Part shown: positions 21,368-31,571 of the stretch, in pieces | Layout: each line of letters begins with the position of its first letter | Position numbering within the stretch: position 1 is the first letter of the stretch | DNA from: CAWGYT01 sp963826795 | Lineage (GTDB): Bacteria > Planctomycetota > Planctomycetia > Pirellulales > Pirellulaceae | Assembly: GCA_963826795.1 (NCBI GenBank) | Contig: CAWGYT010000015.1 | Location: 186,001-250,000, forward strand | Direction: 5' to 3' | DNA: 64,000 bases | Notes under the pieces: generated by a model | Database searches by the model: none | Seen by the model: only the letters and a program-made list of their open reading frames with translations | What the model was told of the DNA's origin: nothing | Position numbers and translations under genes: made by a program

Positions 21368-22852
21368 ATGGAACTGCTCAACGAACTTGCCCGGGGATTC
21401 GCTCTGATACTGGCCGTCGGTCCCCTGATTACGATTCTCGTGGGAGTCTCCCTCGGGATTCTGGTCGGGGCCATGCCGGGGTTGTCACCCTCGATGGGAG
21501 TCGCCTTACTCGTCCCGTTCACGTACACGTTGTCACCGACGATGGCGATCGTGCTGTTGACGTCCATTTACCTGGCCGCCGACTACGGAGGCTCGATCAC
21601 GGCAGTGACGATCAACACGCCGGGTACTCCGGCCGCCGCGGTCACCGCCTTCGACGGCTATCCGTTGACACTGGCCGGCAAGCCGGGGCTCGGGCTGGGC
21701 GTCTCCCTGGTCGCCTCGACGGTCGGCGGTTTGATTGGGACCTTGATCCTGATTTTTTTTGCCAAGCCCCTCGCGAATCTCGCGCTCACGTTCCAACCCG
21801 CTGAGTATTTCGCGATCGCCGTGTTTGGCCTGACCAGTGTCGCCAGCGTGGGCGGCAAGAGCGGGATTCGTGCGTTGCTGATGGCCGTCCTGGGGCTGTT
21901 GATCAACACGATCGGAAACGATCCCATCTCGGGTGTCAACCGATTCACATTCGGCGCGAGTCCCCTTTACGATGGCTTCTCGTTGATCCCCGCTCTGATT
22001 GGATTGTTCGCCATCAGCGAGGTTCTCGCCCAGATCGAGGCTCGGAATTTACAGACCGTCAAGGTCACGGGTTCCGCGTCGGAATGGCCCACTTGGGTGG
22101 ACTATTGGCGGCTGCGAATGACCATTCTGCGTTCCTCTCTCATCGGGACGGTGATTGGCATCTTCCCGGGTGCGGGCGCGACGATTGCCTCGTTCGTTTC
22201 GTACGATGTCGCGAAACGTTTGAGTCGCCATCCCGAAGAGTTCGGGCACGGCAGCCTGGAGGGAGTGGCGGCCGCCGAGGCCTCCAACAGTAGTTCGGTG
22301 GGCGGCGCGCTCGTCCCGCTGCTCACGCTGGGGATCCCAGGCAGTGCCTCCACGGCCGTGCTGATCGGCGCTCTGATGATCCACGATGTCGTACCGGGGC
22401 CTCGGTTGATCCACGAGCATCCCGAAATCGTCTATGGCTTGTTCGCCAGCCTGTTGACCGCAAATTTCATGCTCTTGCTGCTCGGTGGCCTCGGCAGCCG
22501 GGTCTGGATTCGAGTCACGTCGATTCCCAAGCCGGTGCTTTATCCGATCATTTTGGCGGCCGCCGTGGTCGGAAGCTTCGCGGTCCGCTATTCGCTTTTC
22601 GACGTCGCCGCCTGCCTTGGATTCGGGGTTTTTGGCTGGCTCTTGCGACGTTTTGGATTTCCGCTGGTTCCGATCGTGCTCGGGATGGTTCTGGGCGGTA
22701 TCATCGAGGAAAATCTCAGACAGGCCGTGCTGATCGGCGGGCCGTTGATCTTCCTGCGGCGCCCCGTCAGCCTCCTGATCCTGCTCGTCGCCTTGGCGTC
22801 CGCCTTGGTGCCCGTTTTCCAAAGATTGCGGCGTCGAAGGAGCACCTCATGA
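21368..22852 (+). CDS. tctA: Tripartite tricarboxylate transporter large permease, TctA family
   Basis: 494 residues with about 12 hydrophobic segments. TctA signatures are visible: GAMPGLSPSMGVALLVPFTY near the N-terminus, GSITAVTINTPGTPAAAVTA, IGIFPGAGATIASFVSYD and SSVGGALVPLLTLGIPGS. It forms the ion-coupled permease of the system with the fused TctC-TctB protein upstream. Its TGA overlaps the ATG of the next gene (ATGA), which implies translational coupling. A C-terminal RLRRRRSTS basic tail is cytoplasmic. Confidence 0.92.
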   Translation: MELLNELARGFALILAVGPLITILVGVSLGILVGAMPGLSPSMGVALLVPFTYTLSPTMAIVLLTSIYLAADYGGSITAVTINTPGTPAAAVTAFDGYPLTLAGKPGLGLGVSLVASTVGGLIGTLILIFFAKPLANLALTFQPAEYFAIAVFGLTSVASVGGKSGIRALLMAVLGLLINTIGNDPISGVNRFTFGASPLYDGFSLIPALIGLFAISEVLAQIEARNLQTVKVTGSASEWPTWVDYWRLRMTILRSSLIGTVIGIFPGAGATIASFVSYDVAKRLSRHPEEFGHGSLEGVAAAEASNSSSVGGALVPLLTLGIPGSASTAVLIGALMIHDVVPGPRLIHEHPEIVYGLFASLLTANFMLLLLGGLGSRVWIRVTSIPKPVLYPIILAAAVVGSFAVRYSLFDVAACLGFGVFGWLLRRFGFPLVPIVLGMVLGGIIEENLRQAVLIGGPLIFLRRPVSLLILLVALASALVPVFQRLRRRRSTS

Positions 22853-24234
22853 AGTTTCATCGCGAGCGTTGGCCGACCCGCGTCGGACTTCTCGTGCGTT
22901 GGCTGGCCGTCCTGGGAATCCTGGCCCTCGCGTCCCTGCTGCCGACCACTTCGAAGGCCCTCGAAACCAGCGCGTCGCTGGCCTACAGCTTCGCCGATCA
23001 GGATTCCGGTGGAGTCGCCGTCGTCGAAGTCGACGTCGCCAGCGGCAAAATCGTCGGCTCGAAAATCTTGCTCGACTCGCCCCAGTGCCTGCAGCCGCTT
23101 AAGGTTCGGCGCTCGGAAGAGTTCCAGGTCATTGCCGTCACGAATCTGACAGTGGAAGGGCCGCATCTGTTCCTGATTCCCCACGGCCGGCCGGACAGCT
23201 CGATCGTGGCTCATGGGCTGCCCTCGATTCCCGACGAGATCCGTCTGGCTGGCCCGCTGGCGTTGATCAGTTGCGAGGAAGACGTCGTCGTCTTTGTCGA
23301 CCTCATGACGCTCCAGCCCAAGCGAATCGACCAGCTCGATCAGCTGCTGGACCCACCGGCGAATAAACCGGAGGACATTCACGTGGTGGCGGATTCTACC
23401 TCCGCCGTCGTCTCGTTTCAAAAGGACAGCAAGACTGGCAAGAAGAAGGGAAATCGACTGGTTGTATATCAACTTCCCGCGGCCACGATCGCGGCCGATC
23501 TGCAATTACCGCGAGAACACCCCGAATTGCACTTCCCGGGAAATCTCAAGGAACAGGGACCTGGCCCGGAGGTCATCTACGTCTCGCAGCAGAATGACAC
23601 GCTGTGCGTGACTCTCGATCTGTACGGGAGCCTCGGGCTGATGAAATGGTCCGCAGCTCGGCAAGGTCGTGTGGAAGATTGGCAAGAACTCAACATGGCG
23701 GTGAACGACACGTGGGGATCGGCATTCCCCGACCGGGCAACGGCGTTCACTCTGGGCAGTCGCGAGCTGTATCTTGTCACGAATGCCGGTGCCAAAGGCG
23801 GCAGCGTCCTGATTGACCTTGGATCTCGAAGCGTGCTATGGAAACGAGCCACGCCACCCGGGTTAGAAGCCCCCGTCTATTTGCCTACCTTACGCAAGGC
23901 CTTTTCCGTCTGCTCAGGTAAGACGAAAACCCGCGACGACGATGAAGTAACCAAGACGCTCAACCCCCAGCGCGAGCTGTACGTCTTCGACTTCAGCAGC
24001 GCACAGGCCGTTAGGGAGCAGCCGGTAAGTTCCTCCCCACTTCCGGGCTTTACCACCCAAATCGCGGCGGTGAGCTTGGATCCTCCCCGACTCTTGATTG
24101 CGACGGGTGAGAAGCAATGGGTGGAAGATGTCGAAATCGTGGATGCCAACAGTCTGGTGGTCTACGATCCGGTCCAACGCAAAATCCTGGACCAGCAACC
24201 TGCCGCGGGAAGGATTGGTCGGTTCGAACGTTAA
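22849..24234 (+). CDS. Secreted beta-propeller-like protein, function unknown
   Basis: 461 residues, start overlapping the tctA stop by 4 bp. A signal peptide covers about residues 1-38 (WLAVLGILALASLLPTTSKAL). The mature part is rich in short beta strands with repeated [IV]-x-[IV]-D-[LV] and L-x-[VI]-x-D patterns, as in YVTN/WD40-like propellers, for example VVVFVDLMTLQPKRID and SVLIDLGSRSVLWKR. No catalytic motif is visible. The strict coupling to the transporter suggests a periplasmic accessory or sensing role, but that is inference. Confidence 0.75.
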   Translation: MKFHRERWPTRVGLLVRWLAVLGILALASLLPTTSKALETSASLAYSFADQDSGGVAVVEVDVASGKIVGSKILLDSPQCLQPLKVRRSEEFQVIAVTNLTVEGPHLFLIPHGRPDSSIVAHGLPSIPDEIRLAGPLALISCEEDVVVFVDLMTLQPKRIDQLDQLLDPPANKPEDIHVVADSTSAVVSFQKDSKTGKKKGNRLVVYQLPAATIAADLQLPREHPELHFPGNLKEQGPGPEVIYVSQQNDTLCVTLDLYGSLGLMKWSAARQGRVEDWQELNMAVNDTWGSAFPDRATAFTLGSRELYLVTNAGAKGGSVLIDLGSRSVLWKRATPPGLEAPVYLPTLRKAFSVCSGKTKTRDDDEVTKTLNPQRELYVFDFSSAQAVREQPVSSSPLPGFTTQIAAVSLDPPRLLIATGEKQWVEDVEIVDANSLVVYDPVQRKILDQQPAAGRIGRFER

Positions 24235-24382
24235 CGCCGCGAGCATGACGGAGATCGCTGTTGGCTGGAGAACTCAGCACAACATGACCTGGCCCAGTCC
24301 GCCGAAAAGCACGCGGGTTCCTGCGGCCGATGCGTCGGCGGATTCGACTGTCGTGTCTCACGAATAGGATGGGAGTCAACTC

Positions 24383-24985
24383 ATGCTGCAAACCTTCGAA
24401 GTGCGGTGGTTCTGTCGCGAGCAACCCCTGGATCTGGACACCTACTTCAGCCAGCACACCGAGCTGCAAGAACGCACGGACTGGTATGCCATGCCGTGCA
24501 CCGCGAGTTGTGGCATTAAGATTCGCGAAGGAAAGCTCGAGACGAAGCTGCGTTGTGCGACCCTCGGTGTCCGCGACCTTTCCTGTGTTGTCGGCCGACT
24601 CGAGTCGTTCAAGAAATGGAGCCTTGAGTTTAGCTCCGGCGAAGATCCACCCTCGGCGGACGAACTGTCGGGTTCAGGCTGGCTGAATGTGGATAAGAAA
24701 CGCTACTTGCAGCGCTACGAAGTGGCGGACACTCGCGTCAGTGCCGCGACCATCCGGCCGGTGTGCGGTTGCGAATTCGAGATGACGCAGTTGCGCGTGC
24801 AGGGTCGTTCGTATTGGACGGTCGGGTTCGAGGCGGTCGGTCCGTTCGAGGCACTGGAAGAGAATCTTCGGCGCGTGTCGGCGCATGTTTTTCGGCAGCG
24901 CGACATGCGACGGGCACTGTCAGCCGAGAATTCCTTGGGATACGCCGAGTGGCTTCGCGGACTGGGGACGACCGACTCGACGTGA
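24383..24985 (+). CDS. Conserved hypothetical protein, possibly CYTH-like
   Basis: 200 residues, no signal peptide or membrane segment. The beta-rich layout with alternating charged strands (FEVRWFCRE, GIKIREGKLETKLR, FEMTQLRVQG, WTVGFEAVGPFEALEENL) resembles the CYTH/triphosphate-tunnel fold, in which basic and acidic residues line a barrel. I could not confirm the EXEXK signature, so the fold is only a suggestion. It lies 148 bp after the propeller-like gene on the same strand, and its stop is 26 bp from the end of the convergent YXWGXW gene. Confidence 0.6.
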   Translation: MLQTFEVRWFCREQPLDLDTYFSQHTELQERTDWYAMPCTASCGIKIREGKLETKLRCATLGVRDLSCVVGRLESFKKWSLEFSSGEDPPSADELSGSGWLNVDKKRYLQRYEVADTRVSAATIRPVCGCEFEMTQLRVQGRSYWTVGFEAVGPFEALEENLRRVSAHVFRQRDMRRALSAENSLGYAEWLRGLGTTDST

Positions 24986-25011
24986 GCTCAGGGACACCGC
25001 GACCGTTCCTG

Positions 25012-27454
25012 CTAACGGCGCCCCCCGCCGCCGCCCCCTGATCGGCCCGGTCCGCCCGATCGGCCCGGGCCGCCGCTTCCACCCGCCCCTCGCGGTGACA
25101 TGGCGCGGGCGGGCGAACTCGCGCGCGGCGAGATGCTTCGCGCCGGGGCGGACCTCGGCCCAGGACCGCTCGGGGCGGCACGAAACGCCGGGCGCGAGTT
25201 GCCGGGCGCGAGTTGCCGGTCGCGCGAGTTGCCGGGCGCGAGTTACCGGCGCGCGAGCGGGAGCCGCACGGGACGGCATGGACCGGGGCGTCGCGAACTG
25301 GGGGCCAGCGGACCGGGCCGCCGCGGGTCGAGCCGTGCGCGACGGGGCAACCCGCGACTGGCTCGCTGGCGCCGCCGGGCCGCGCGCCGAGGGCGACGAC
25401 AGGATCGCGTTGCGACGCTCGCTCACGGCCGAGCGGGGCTCGGGTTGGGAAGCCCGTCGAGGCCCGGGCAGGCCGCTGGCCGCCGAAGGCTCTGCCCGAC
25501 TCCGAATTCGCTCGGCCCCCGGCGCCGTCCGTCCCCGGAGGGAGCTGACGGCGGGGCCGCGTGCTGTCGTGGCACCAGACGCCGTCGGCGCACCCTTGCG
25601 TGCGGCGCACCTTGCGCCCTCGCCTCGGGCGCTGTCGTCACGCCACGCCGAGACGAGTTGCCGGGACGGGAGGGCGCGACTGCGCCGGAGAGTTGGCGGC
25701 GTTGGCCCGTACCGTGGGGTCTCGGCTCACGAGGGGGTTCTGTCGAGAAGGCACTCCCGAAACCGTCGGTTGCCGACTCGTTGCCGAGCGATCCAGCGCG
25801 GGCACGCGTCGCTCAACGACGTCTCCCGCATCCGGTTCCCCCGGGCGCGACGTCGCTCGCCGCGCAACGGACTGGACTCGACGGCGCTATCGCGACGCGC
25901 ACGGCGCTCGAACTGCTGACGAGGATCAGCGGTTTCGGCACGCACGCGGCCCGCGACGCCGCTATCGGTGGCGGGGCGGTTCGTGACGATCCGGCGGTTT
26001 TGCTCGCGAGCGGGCCGGCGGTCTTGCTCGCGAGCGGGATTGTCACGCGAAGGGGCCTGGTCGGCCAACTGAGCGCGAACACGATTTCGTGCGCCGTCCG
26101 CACCCGGTTGCGTATCAGGCGCCCGCCGCGTTGAAAGCGAGCGTTGTCCTCCGGCGCCGAGCGAGCCGCGGGAGCCGGTTCCGGCCGAGAATCCAGCACG
26201 ACCCGTGTGACGGTTTCCGACGACCACCCGGGAATCGCGTGCCGGCAGTGTCGAGTCGGCCAAGCCCGCGCGGACCTGTTCGCGATGCTCGCGCAAGACG
26301 TTGGCTCTCAGCTGCTCCCTCCGCTGGACCCCCGTCTCGATGCCGCGTCGATCGCCCGCACGGTAGGCAAGCACCGAGTGGGTTCCGGCGATGGGACTGC
26401 CGACGCCGCGAACGCCCCCGTGTCCCGCACCGTACCGCTCGGCCTCAAGGTGATGACCTGGCCGAGCGGCGACGTTCCGCTCATAGAATTGGTGTTGATT
26501 GCGGAAATGCCGGTGCAAATCGACATTGTCATGCCGGAATCGCCTGTTGTAGTGAGCAAACAACGGATCGTAACCACCACGTCGATACCCCGAGTGGTAG
26601 CTGTACCAGGGCACGAATCCGAAGCCTGAATAGCCGGCGCCGTAGTAGTCGCCGAAATAATAGTGGCCGTAGCCCGGTCGGACCCACAGATGAAAAAAAG
26701 CACTCGAGACATTCAGGACGACCGAGGGCGAGTAGTACCCCCCGGCAAAATAAGCGGATCGACGATCGAAGTAGCAAGGCGCGTAGAGCACACCGCGCCG
26801 TTCCCAAGGATAATCCCAGTAGCCGGGAACGTAGGCACAACCCGTGGCCGCGGGATAGTAACTATCCGGCACCCAGACCCAGTCGTCGTAACAGGCCGAC
26901 CAGAATCCCGGACGCCAAGCGTATCGATTCGCGCGATACTGCCACGCCCCCGGCACCCAGAATTGGTCGTCCGCCGGCGGTTCGCTCGTCGCTCCCTGTT
27001 CTAACGAGGGCGGCGGCAAGGGAATCGATTCCACGTCCGCGACTCCGCTCGGCACCCAGCGACCTGGGATCCAGCGATACCCACCTTCGACGGGTTGCCA
27101 CTGTCCGGCGACCCAGTCTCGATTGGGAGGCGATTTTCTCCACACCCCGCTGATCCAAATGAAATCCTGCCGCTCATCATCCCAACTCCAGTAGCCATCG
27201 ATCCACGTCATGGATGGATCATCCGCATCGATCTGGGGCGGGACCTCTTCAACCGGCGGCGGCGGCTCCAGCGGGGCCACGAAGGGATCCTCCTCTGGGT
27301 TCACCAACGGCTCGGCGTAAGCCTCATGAATCGGCCCCCGCAACAACGGCTCGGTCTGAAGCTCTGTCGCCACCGCCGGTGGCTCCGGGACCTGAGCTTC
27401 CGCGATCGCTCCCAGACCGATTGCCGCGACAAAATACAAACAGCGCATTTTCAT
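25012..27454 (-). CDS. Secreted YXWGXW-repeat protein with basic/Gly-rich tail, several frameshifts
   Basis: Start at ATG 27454, which begins the signal peptide (MRCLYFVAAIGLGAIAEA). The N-terminal half has several Y-x-W-x-x-G-x-W-type repeats: TWIDGYWSWDDE, WISGVWRKSP, WVAGQWQPVEGGYRWIPGRW, FWVPGAWQYR and YAWRPGFW, followed by a Tyr/Gly-rich region (GHYYFGDYYGAGYSGFGF). From about 26.5 kb leftwards the protein is Arg/Ala/Pro-rich. The first frame ends at 25727, but protein-like sequence continues in other frames (GPAAPASQSRVAPSRTARPAAARS) and closes with GSGGPGRSGGPGRSGGGGGG and a TAG at 25012-25014. At least three indels between about 25.0 and 25.75 kb are needed. The exact C-terminus is therefore uncertain. 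Role unknown. Confidence 0.7.
25187..25257. repeat. Short tandem repeat, 14-16 bp units, in the YXWGXW gene tail
   Basis: Five consecutive units. GCCGGGCGCGAGTT occurs exactly at 25187-25200, 25201-25214 and 25231-25244. A 16-bp variant lies at 25215-25230 and a diverged partial unit at 25245-25257. Unit lengths are not multiples of three, so unit gain or loss would shift the frame of the host gene. The very high GC also makes this a likely site of sequencing error. Confidence 0.85.
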
Positions 27455-28067
27455 TTCTCGACCAATCGTTGATCTCGTGTGTCTCCCAGACAACTGAGGG
27501 CGCCGCCATTCCGTCTTGGCGCAGTCGCCGCAAAAACCGTCTCGTGCCGTTTCACATCCCCCAACGTGGGTCAGGCATCTCGCTTGCCATTTCGGAGTGC
27601 AAGCATTTGCCAGGTGGAAAGCTCACGCAACGGACCAACGCCCGTCGCCCTTGTGGTGACAAGGCGCTCGTGATCGGCGACTCGGGAAAACAAAATGAGC
27701 AAACGTTGTGCCGAAGCTACAAGATTCGCGTAAACTCCACTCCTTCGATGCTGCCGCGACGGCCTGCGAGGCGATCGAAACGCCGCATTCGATCATCCTT
27801 CCTCGCAGTGCGCTTGTCAACGCAGAGGATAACGTTTGAAAAACGGAACACGGAGACGCGCGAACGGGACGGGAGAACGAGGCAAGCGGGAACTCGACTC
27901 AATACGATCGTTGACGGGCGCTGTGTACTCCGTTCGATCCCGTCCTTGATCCGATTGAGTACAGGCAGTTCGGCTTCACCGGACGCGACCCTGCGACGCG
28001 GGCGGCGCGGGAGTAAATGAAGCGCGGCACGCGACGGTGACTGGCCTCCAGGCGGAAGCGTTGGGCT
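27455..28067. other. Intergenic region of about 610 bp, possible dispersed repeat
   Basis: This lies between the stop of the 1167-residue surface protein and the start of the YXWGXW gene, both leftward. It must hold the promoter of the latter. Around 27649-27664 is a short hairpin (CCTTGT, GGTG loop, ACAAGG), next to a GGTCAGGCATCTCGCTTGCC segment that resembles dispersed repeats I associate with planctomycete genomes. No second copy exists in this window. No ORF here is convincing. Confidence 0.35.
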
Positions 28068-31000
28068 TTAGGCGTCGACACCACCGAAGGCGGCATCGAC
28101 GGCGCTTGCTTCAAGCTCTCCTTCGCCGAAGAAACTGGGATCGATCCCATAGTCTTCCGGGGCGCCGACCATTCGCAGCAAGTAGCCCTCCGCCCCGTCG
28201 CCCATCAGCTCAGCGCCGGATGACCCCAGCAGAGCGATAATGTCGCTGTCCGAGCGACCGATCGCGTCGACGACGTCGATCTGGACGCTGTTTCGGGCAA
28301 GCAACAGTTCCCCATCGATCGTGGTAAAGGATTCCCATCCCTTGTCCGCACAATACCACAACATCTGGCCTGCGGAATTGAAGCCCGCGAGCATGCCATG
28401 GTCGACCCGCGAGCTGAAGAACATGGGATTCCGGATGAATTCCGGTCGCAACCCACGCTCGCCGAAGTTATAGTCGCCGGCGACGACGCCGGCCTGCAGA
28501 TCGATAAGGAACCGGTCGTTCCTCAGCGAGAGCACGCCGTTGATCGTGTCCTTGCCGTCAATCAGGAACAGTGGCTGAAACTCCGTGACGGTATACGAGC
28601 CGCTAAGGACGTCGTCGAATCGATAGGAACCGTCGGCGGCCGTCTCGGTCCGCAACGACACGCTACGACCAAGCAGGTCGGTTCCTCTCAGCGTAATTTC
28701 CACGCCTCCGTAGCGGGCTTCGACGGGATCCAACACGCCATCATTGTCGGTATCGGCGTAAACGAATCCCACGATGCTGCTGGGCGCGAGGTCTCCCACA
28801 TCGATCGTCACCGTCGCCAGGTTCGATTCCAACTCGTTGGCAACGGCGCGGTAAGTAAACGTGTCGCGGCCGACAAAGCCCTCGTCGGGAGTATAGGTGA
28901 ACGAACCGTCCGCATTCAGAACGAGCTCCCCGTTGGTCGCCCCTCCCTCGAAAACCGCGACCAGTGAATTCCCGTCGACGTCGATGTCGTTGGCCAAAAC
29001 GCCGTTGGCCGCGTCAACCACGAAGGAACCCATCGTCTGAACGCGATACGCATCATCAATCGCAATTGGGAGATCGCTGACCGCTTTGACGTCGAGTGCG
29101 ACCGTCGCCAGATTTGAGGTTTGAGCCCCATCGGAAGCGCGGTAGGTAAAGCTGTCGTCACCGTTGAAGTTCGCATTGGGCGTGTAGGTGAAGGATCCAT
29201 CCGCATTCAGAACCAGGATCCCATGGGCCGGTCCGGTCACCAGGACGGCCGTCAGGGCGTCGTCTTCGGGGTCGCTGTCGTTGGCCAATACTCCGTTCTC
29301 CGCATCGACGGAGAGCACCACATCTTCATCGGTCTCGTAGGCATCGTCTACCGCGACGGGCGGGTCGCCCGCGATGATCGACAGCTGGGTCGAGGCAAAC
29401 TGAACCTGATCGGCCAGAACGGGCGTATTCACGTTGAATAAGAGGATGTCGTGGGCCGGCAGAAGGTCGGGCCCGTTCGACGTGAATTCAGCGATTCCCG
29501 CGGCATTGGCAATCATCGGAACACTGAACAACAGCCGTTCGCTGGGCCCCAGCGGATTCAATCCGTCGAAGGCACCGACTTCATCGATCAAGCCGGGAAC
29601 GGAGGTGTCACCACTTTGCTGATTCGGATACGAGTCACCATAGGTGATATTGCCATTGATGGAGACCAGCGTTGCTTCGTACAGCACATCCAAGTAAGCC
29701 GCGAACACGCCGTCTCGCGGGATGTCACTGACGTCCTGGACGTACGCTCGCAACAAGAATTCACCGCCCGGTCCAATACTGCTGATGGAAGTCCCCGCAA
29801 GGTTGGTCGTCTCGAACCGAAACGCAACCTGAGTCTCGCCGGTCACGTTGATGGTAACCGTGGCGACATTCGAGTTGTCGGTTCCGTCGTTCGCTTCGTA
29901 AGTGAAGCTATCCGAACCGGTGAAGCCCGGGTTGGGTGTGTAAGTGAAGGAGCCGTCCTCGTTGAAGTCCAAATCGCCGTTCGAAGTGCCGGTGAGCAGC
30001 AGCGCGGTAAGCGGATCATTCTCGACGTCGAGATCGTTCGCCAAGACACCCCCGTTGGCGTCGACGACCAGGTTCCCGTCGACACCAATGGAGTAGTCGT
30101 CATCCAGCGCCACTGGGGCGTCATTGACGGCATTCACGGTAATCGTGACCGTCGCCGGTTCGGACTCTGCCTGACCATCATTCGCCACGTACGTGAAGCT
30201 ATCGGTGCCATTGAAGTTTTCGGCCGGCGTATAGCTAAACGTGCCGTTCGGATTCAGTTCCAGTACGCCATCACTGGGCCCGGTCACGAGCACGGCTGCG
30301 AGGGAATCACCGTTAGGGTCGGTATCGTTCGACAGCACATTCGAAGTGACGCCATTGAGCACCATGTCCTCGTCGACACTGAACGAATCGTCCACGGCGA
30401 CCGGAGGGTCATTGGCCGCCAAGACGTCGATAGTCACGGTGGCGACATTCGAAGTCACACCATCCAGGGTCGCGGTGTAAGTGAAGCTATCCAGTCCCGA
30501 GAAACCGGTCACCGGAGTGTAGCTGAACGCCCCGTTGGCAGTGAGATTCAAGGAACCGTTGGCGGGCGAGTCGACCAGGCTGGCGGTGAGTGTTCCCGTG
30601 CCCGGATTCGTATCGTTAGCCAAGACCCCCAAGTCGGCGCCCACGATCAGCACTTGGTCCTGCGGGACTTCGTAGGCATCATCCACCGCAACGGGCGCCT
30701 CGCCACCCTCGATTTGCAGCGTGGCTGGGAGGAACGAGATGCGATCGGGTGCAACGATTGACGACGTTTCGCCGTCAGGGACACCGTAGACCAGCACATC
30801 ATGGGCGGGACTTAGGTCCGCCGGATCAGGCACGAAGTTCACTTCGCCCGGGGCATCGGCCGTCATCGTCACCGTGAACAGCAGGAACTCGGCCGGCCCC
30901 AGCACGTCGAGGCCATCGATCGATCCGGCCTCATCGATCAAACCCGGTTGGGCGAGGCTCCCGGACCTGGCGCTTCCATAATCTTCTCCGTGGACGATTC

Positions 31001-31571
31001 CGGTGCCATCGGCGATGGAGACTTGTGCCGACGGGTACACGACGTCGACGTAGGCTGCGAACACGCCGCCGTTCTCACGGCCCGTCAAGTCCTGAACGTA
31101 GGCTCGCAGCTGGAAATCACCGCCAAGGTCGATTGCGTTGATCGGAGTTCCACCGAGATCTGTCGTCTCAAGCCGAATCTGCACCAGATCTCCATCCTCG
31201 CCTTCGGCATTCAGGTCGTTCAAGACCAGCAAGGCATCGACGGGAGTCAGGTAGAGATCGTTGTTGACGTCGTAGAACAACCCGCTAATCTGCGGCGCCG
31301 CTCCGGTCATCAACGAACGGGATCCACCCGCATTGAGCTCGTTAATGATGAACAACGCGTCGAGCGGCGTCGTGCTGCCATCGTGATTTACGTCGCTGGG
31401 CAGATCCACATTGTGCATCAGATCGGCTGCCAGCAGCGCTCGGGCTTCCAATTGTTCGCTCAGCAAACGGCGGCGCGGTGCCCCAGGACGGCCTGCGAAC
31501 CAAGATCTTCCACGTGGCTTGGACTGACGAGCTGCTTTGGGTGGAAGGGTCATCGAGTAGCTTTTGTTCAT
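28068..31571 (-). CDS. Giant surface protein: LEPR-xLL, dockerin, two cohesin-like modules, five tandem-95 repeats, SdrD_B-like
   Basis: 1167 residues, frame intact. Order: a basic leader with SEQLEARALLAADL (LEPR-xLL-like, about 39-51); a dockerin pair at about 59-122 (DVNHDGSTTPLDALFIINEL and DVNNDLYLTPVDALLVLNDL); a cohesin-like module at about 129-285 (GGVFAAYVDVVYP); three tandem-95 repeats (GVLANDTNPGTGTLTASLV and similar); a second cohesin-like module (DGVFAAYLDVLYE); two more tandem-95 repeats; and an SdrD_B-like domain (GFVYADTDNDGVLDPVEARY). A C-terminal domain of unknown type carries VDHGMLAGFNSAGQMLWY. It is predicted to be exported and surface-bound. A protein carrying both cohesin-like and dockerin modules could self-associate or cross-link neighbours. 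Calcium binding is expected from the dockerin loops. Confidence 0.88.
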   Translation of the reverse strand: MNKSYSMTLPPKAARQSKPRGRSWFAGRPGAPRRRLLSEQLEARALLAADLMHNVDLPSDVNHDGSTTPLDALFIINELNAGGSRSLMTGAAPQISGLFYDVNNDLYLTPVDALLVLNDLNAEGEDGDLVQIRLETTDLGGTPINAIDLGGDFQLRAYVQDLTGRENGGVFAAYVDVVYPSAQVSIADGTGIVHGEDYGSARSGSLAQPGLIDEAGSIDGLDVLGPAEFLLFTVTMTADAPGEVNFVPDPADLSPAHDVLVYGVPDGETSSIVAPDRISFLPATLQIEGGEAPVAVDDAYEVPQDQVLIVGADLGVLANDTNPGTGTLTASLVDSPANGSLNLTANGAFSYTPVTGFSGLDSFTYTATLDGVTSNVATVTIDVLAANDPPVAVDDSFSVDEDMVLNGVTSNVLSNDTDPNGDSLAAVLVTGPSDGVLELNPNGTFSYTPAENFNGTDSFTYVANDGQAESEPATVTITVNAVNDAPVALDDDYSIGVDGNLVVDANGGVLANDLDVENDPLTALLLTGTSNGDLDFNEDGSFTYTPNPGFTGSDSFTYEANDGTDNSNVATVTINVTGETQVAFRFETTNLAGTSISSIGPGGEFLLRAYVQDVSDIPRDGVFAAYLDVLYEATLVSINGNITYGDSYPNQQSGDTSVPGLIDEVGAFDGLNPLGPSERLLFSVPMIANAAGIAEFTSNGPDLLPAHDILLFNVNTPVLADQVQFASTQLSIIAGDPPVAVDDAYETDEDVVLSVDAENGVLANDSDPEDDALTAVLVTGPAHGILVLNADGSFTYTPNANFNGDDSFTYRASDGAQTSNLATVALDVKAVSDLPIAIDDAYRVQTMGSFVVDAANGVLANDIDVDGNSLVAVFEGGATNGELVLNADGSFTYTPDEGFVGRDTFTYRAVANELESNLATVTIDVGDLAPSSIVGFVYADTDNDGVLDPVEARYGGVEITLRGTDLLGRSVSLRTETAADGSYRFDDVLSGSYTVTEFQPLFLIDGKDTINGVLSLRNDRFLIDLQAGVVAGDYNFGERGLRPEFIRNPMFFSSRVDHGMLAGFNSAGQMLWYCADKGWESFTTIDGELLLARNSVQIDVVDAIGRSDSDIIALLGSSGAELMGDGAEGYLLRMVGAPEDYGIDPSFFGEGELEASAVDAAFGGVDA

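Noticed and set aside
25187..25257. Possible CRISPR-like repeat
   Set aside because: Units are adjacent with no spacers and no cas genes nearby.
24885..26134. Two long plus-strand Arg/Ala-rich frames
   Set aside because: They are antisense to the low-complexity tail of the YXWGXW gene; composition reflects extreme GC.
27557..27685. Possible dispersed planctomycete repeat
   Set aside because: Only one copy in the window, so repetition cannot be shown.
29451..30761. 436-codon plus-strand frame inside the 1167-residue protein gene
   Set aside because: It mirrors the tandem-95 repeats on the other strand and shows no domain or ribosome-binding site.
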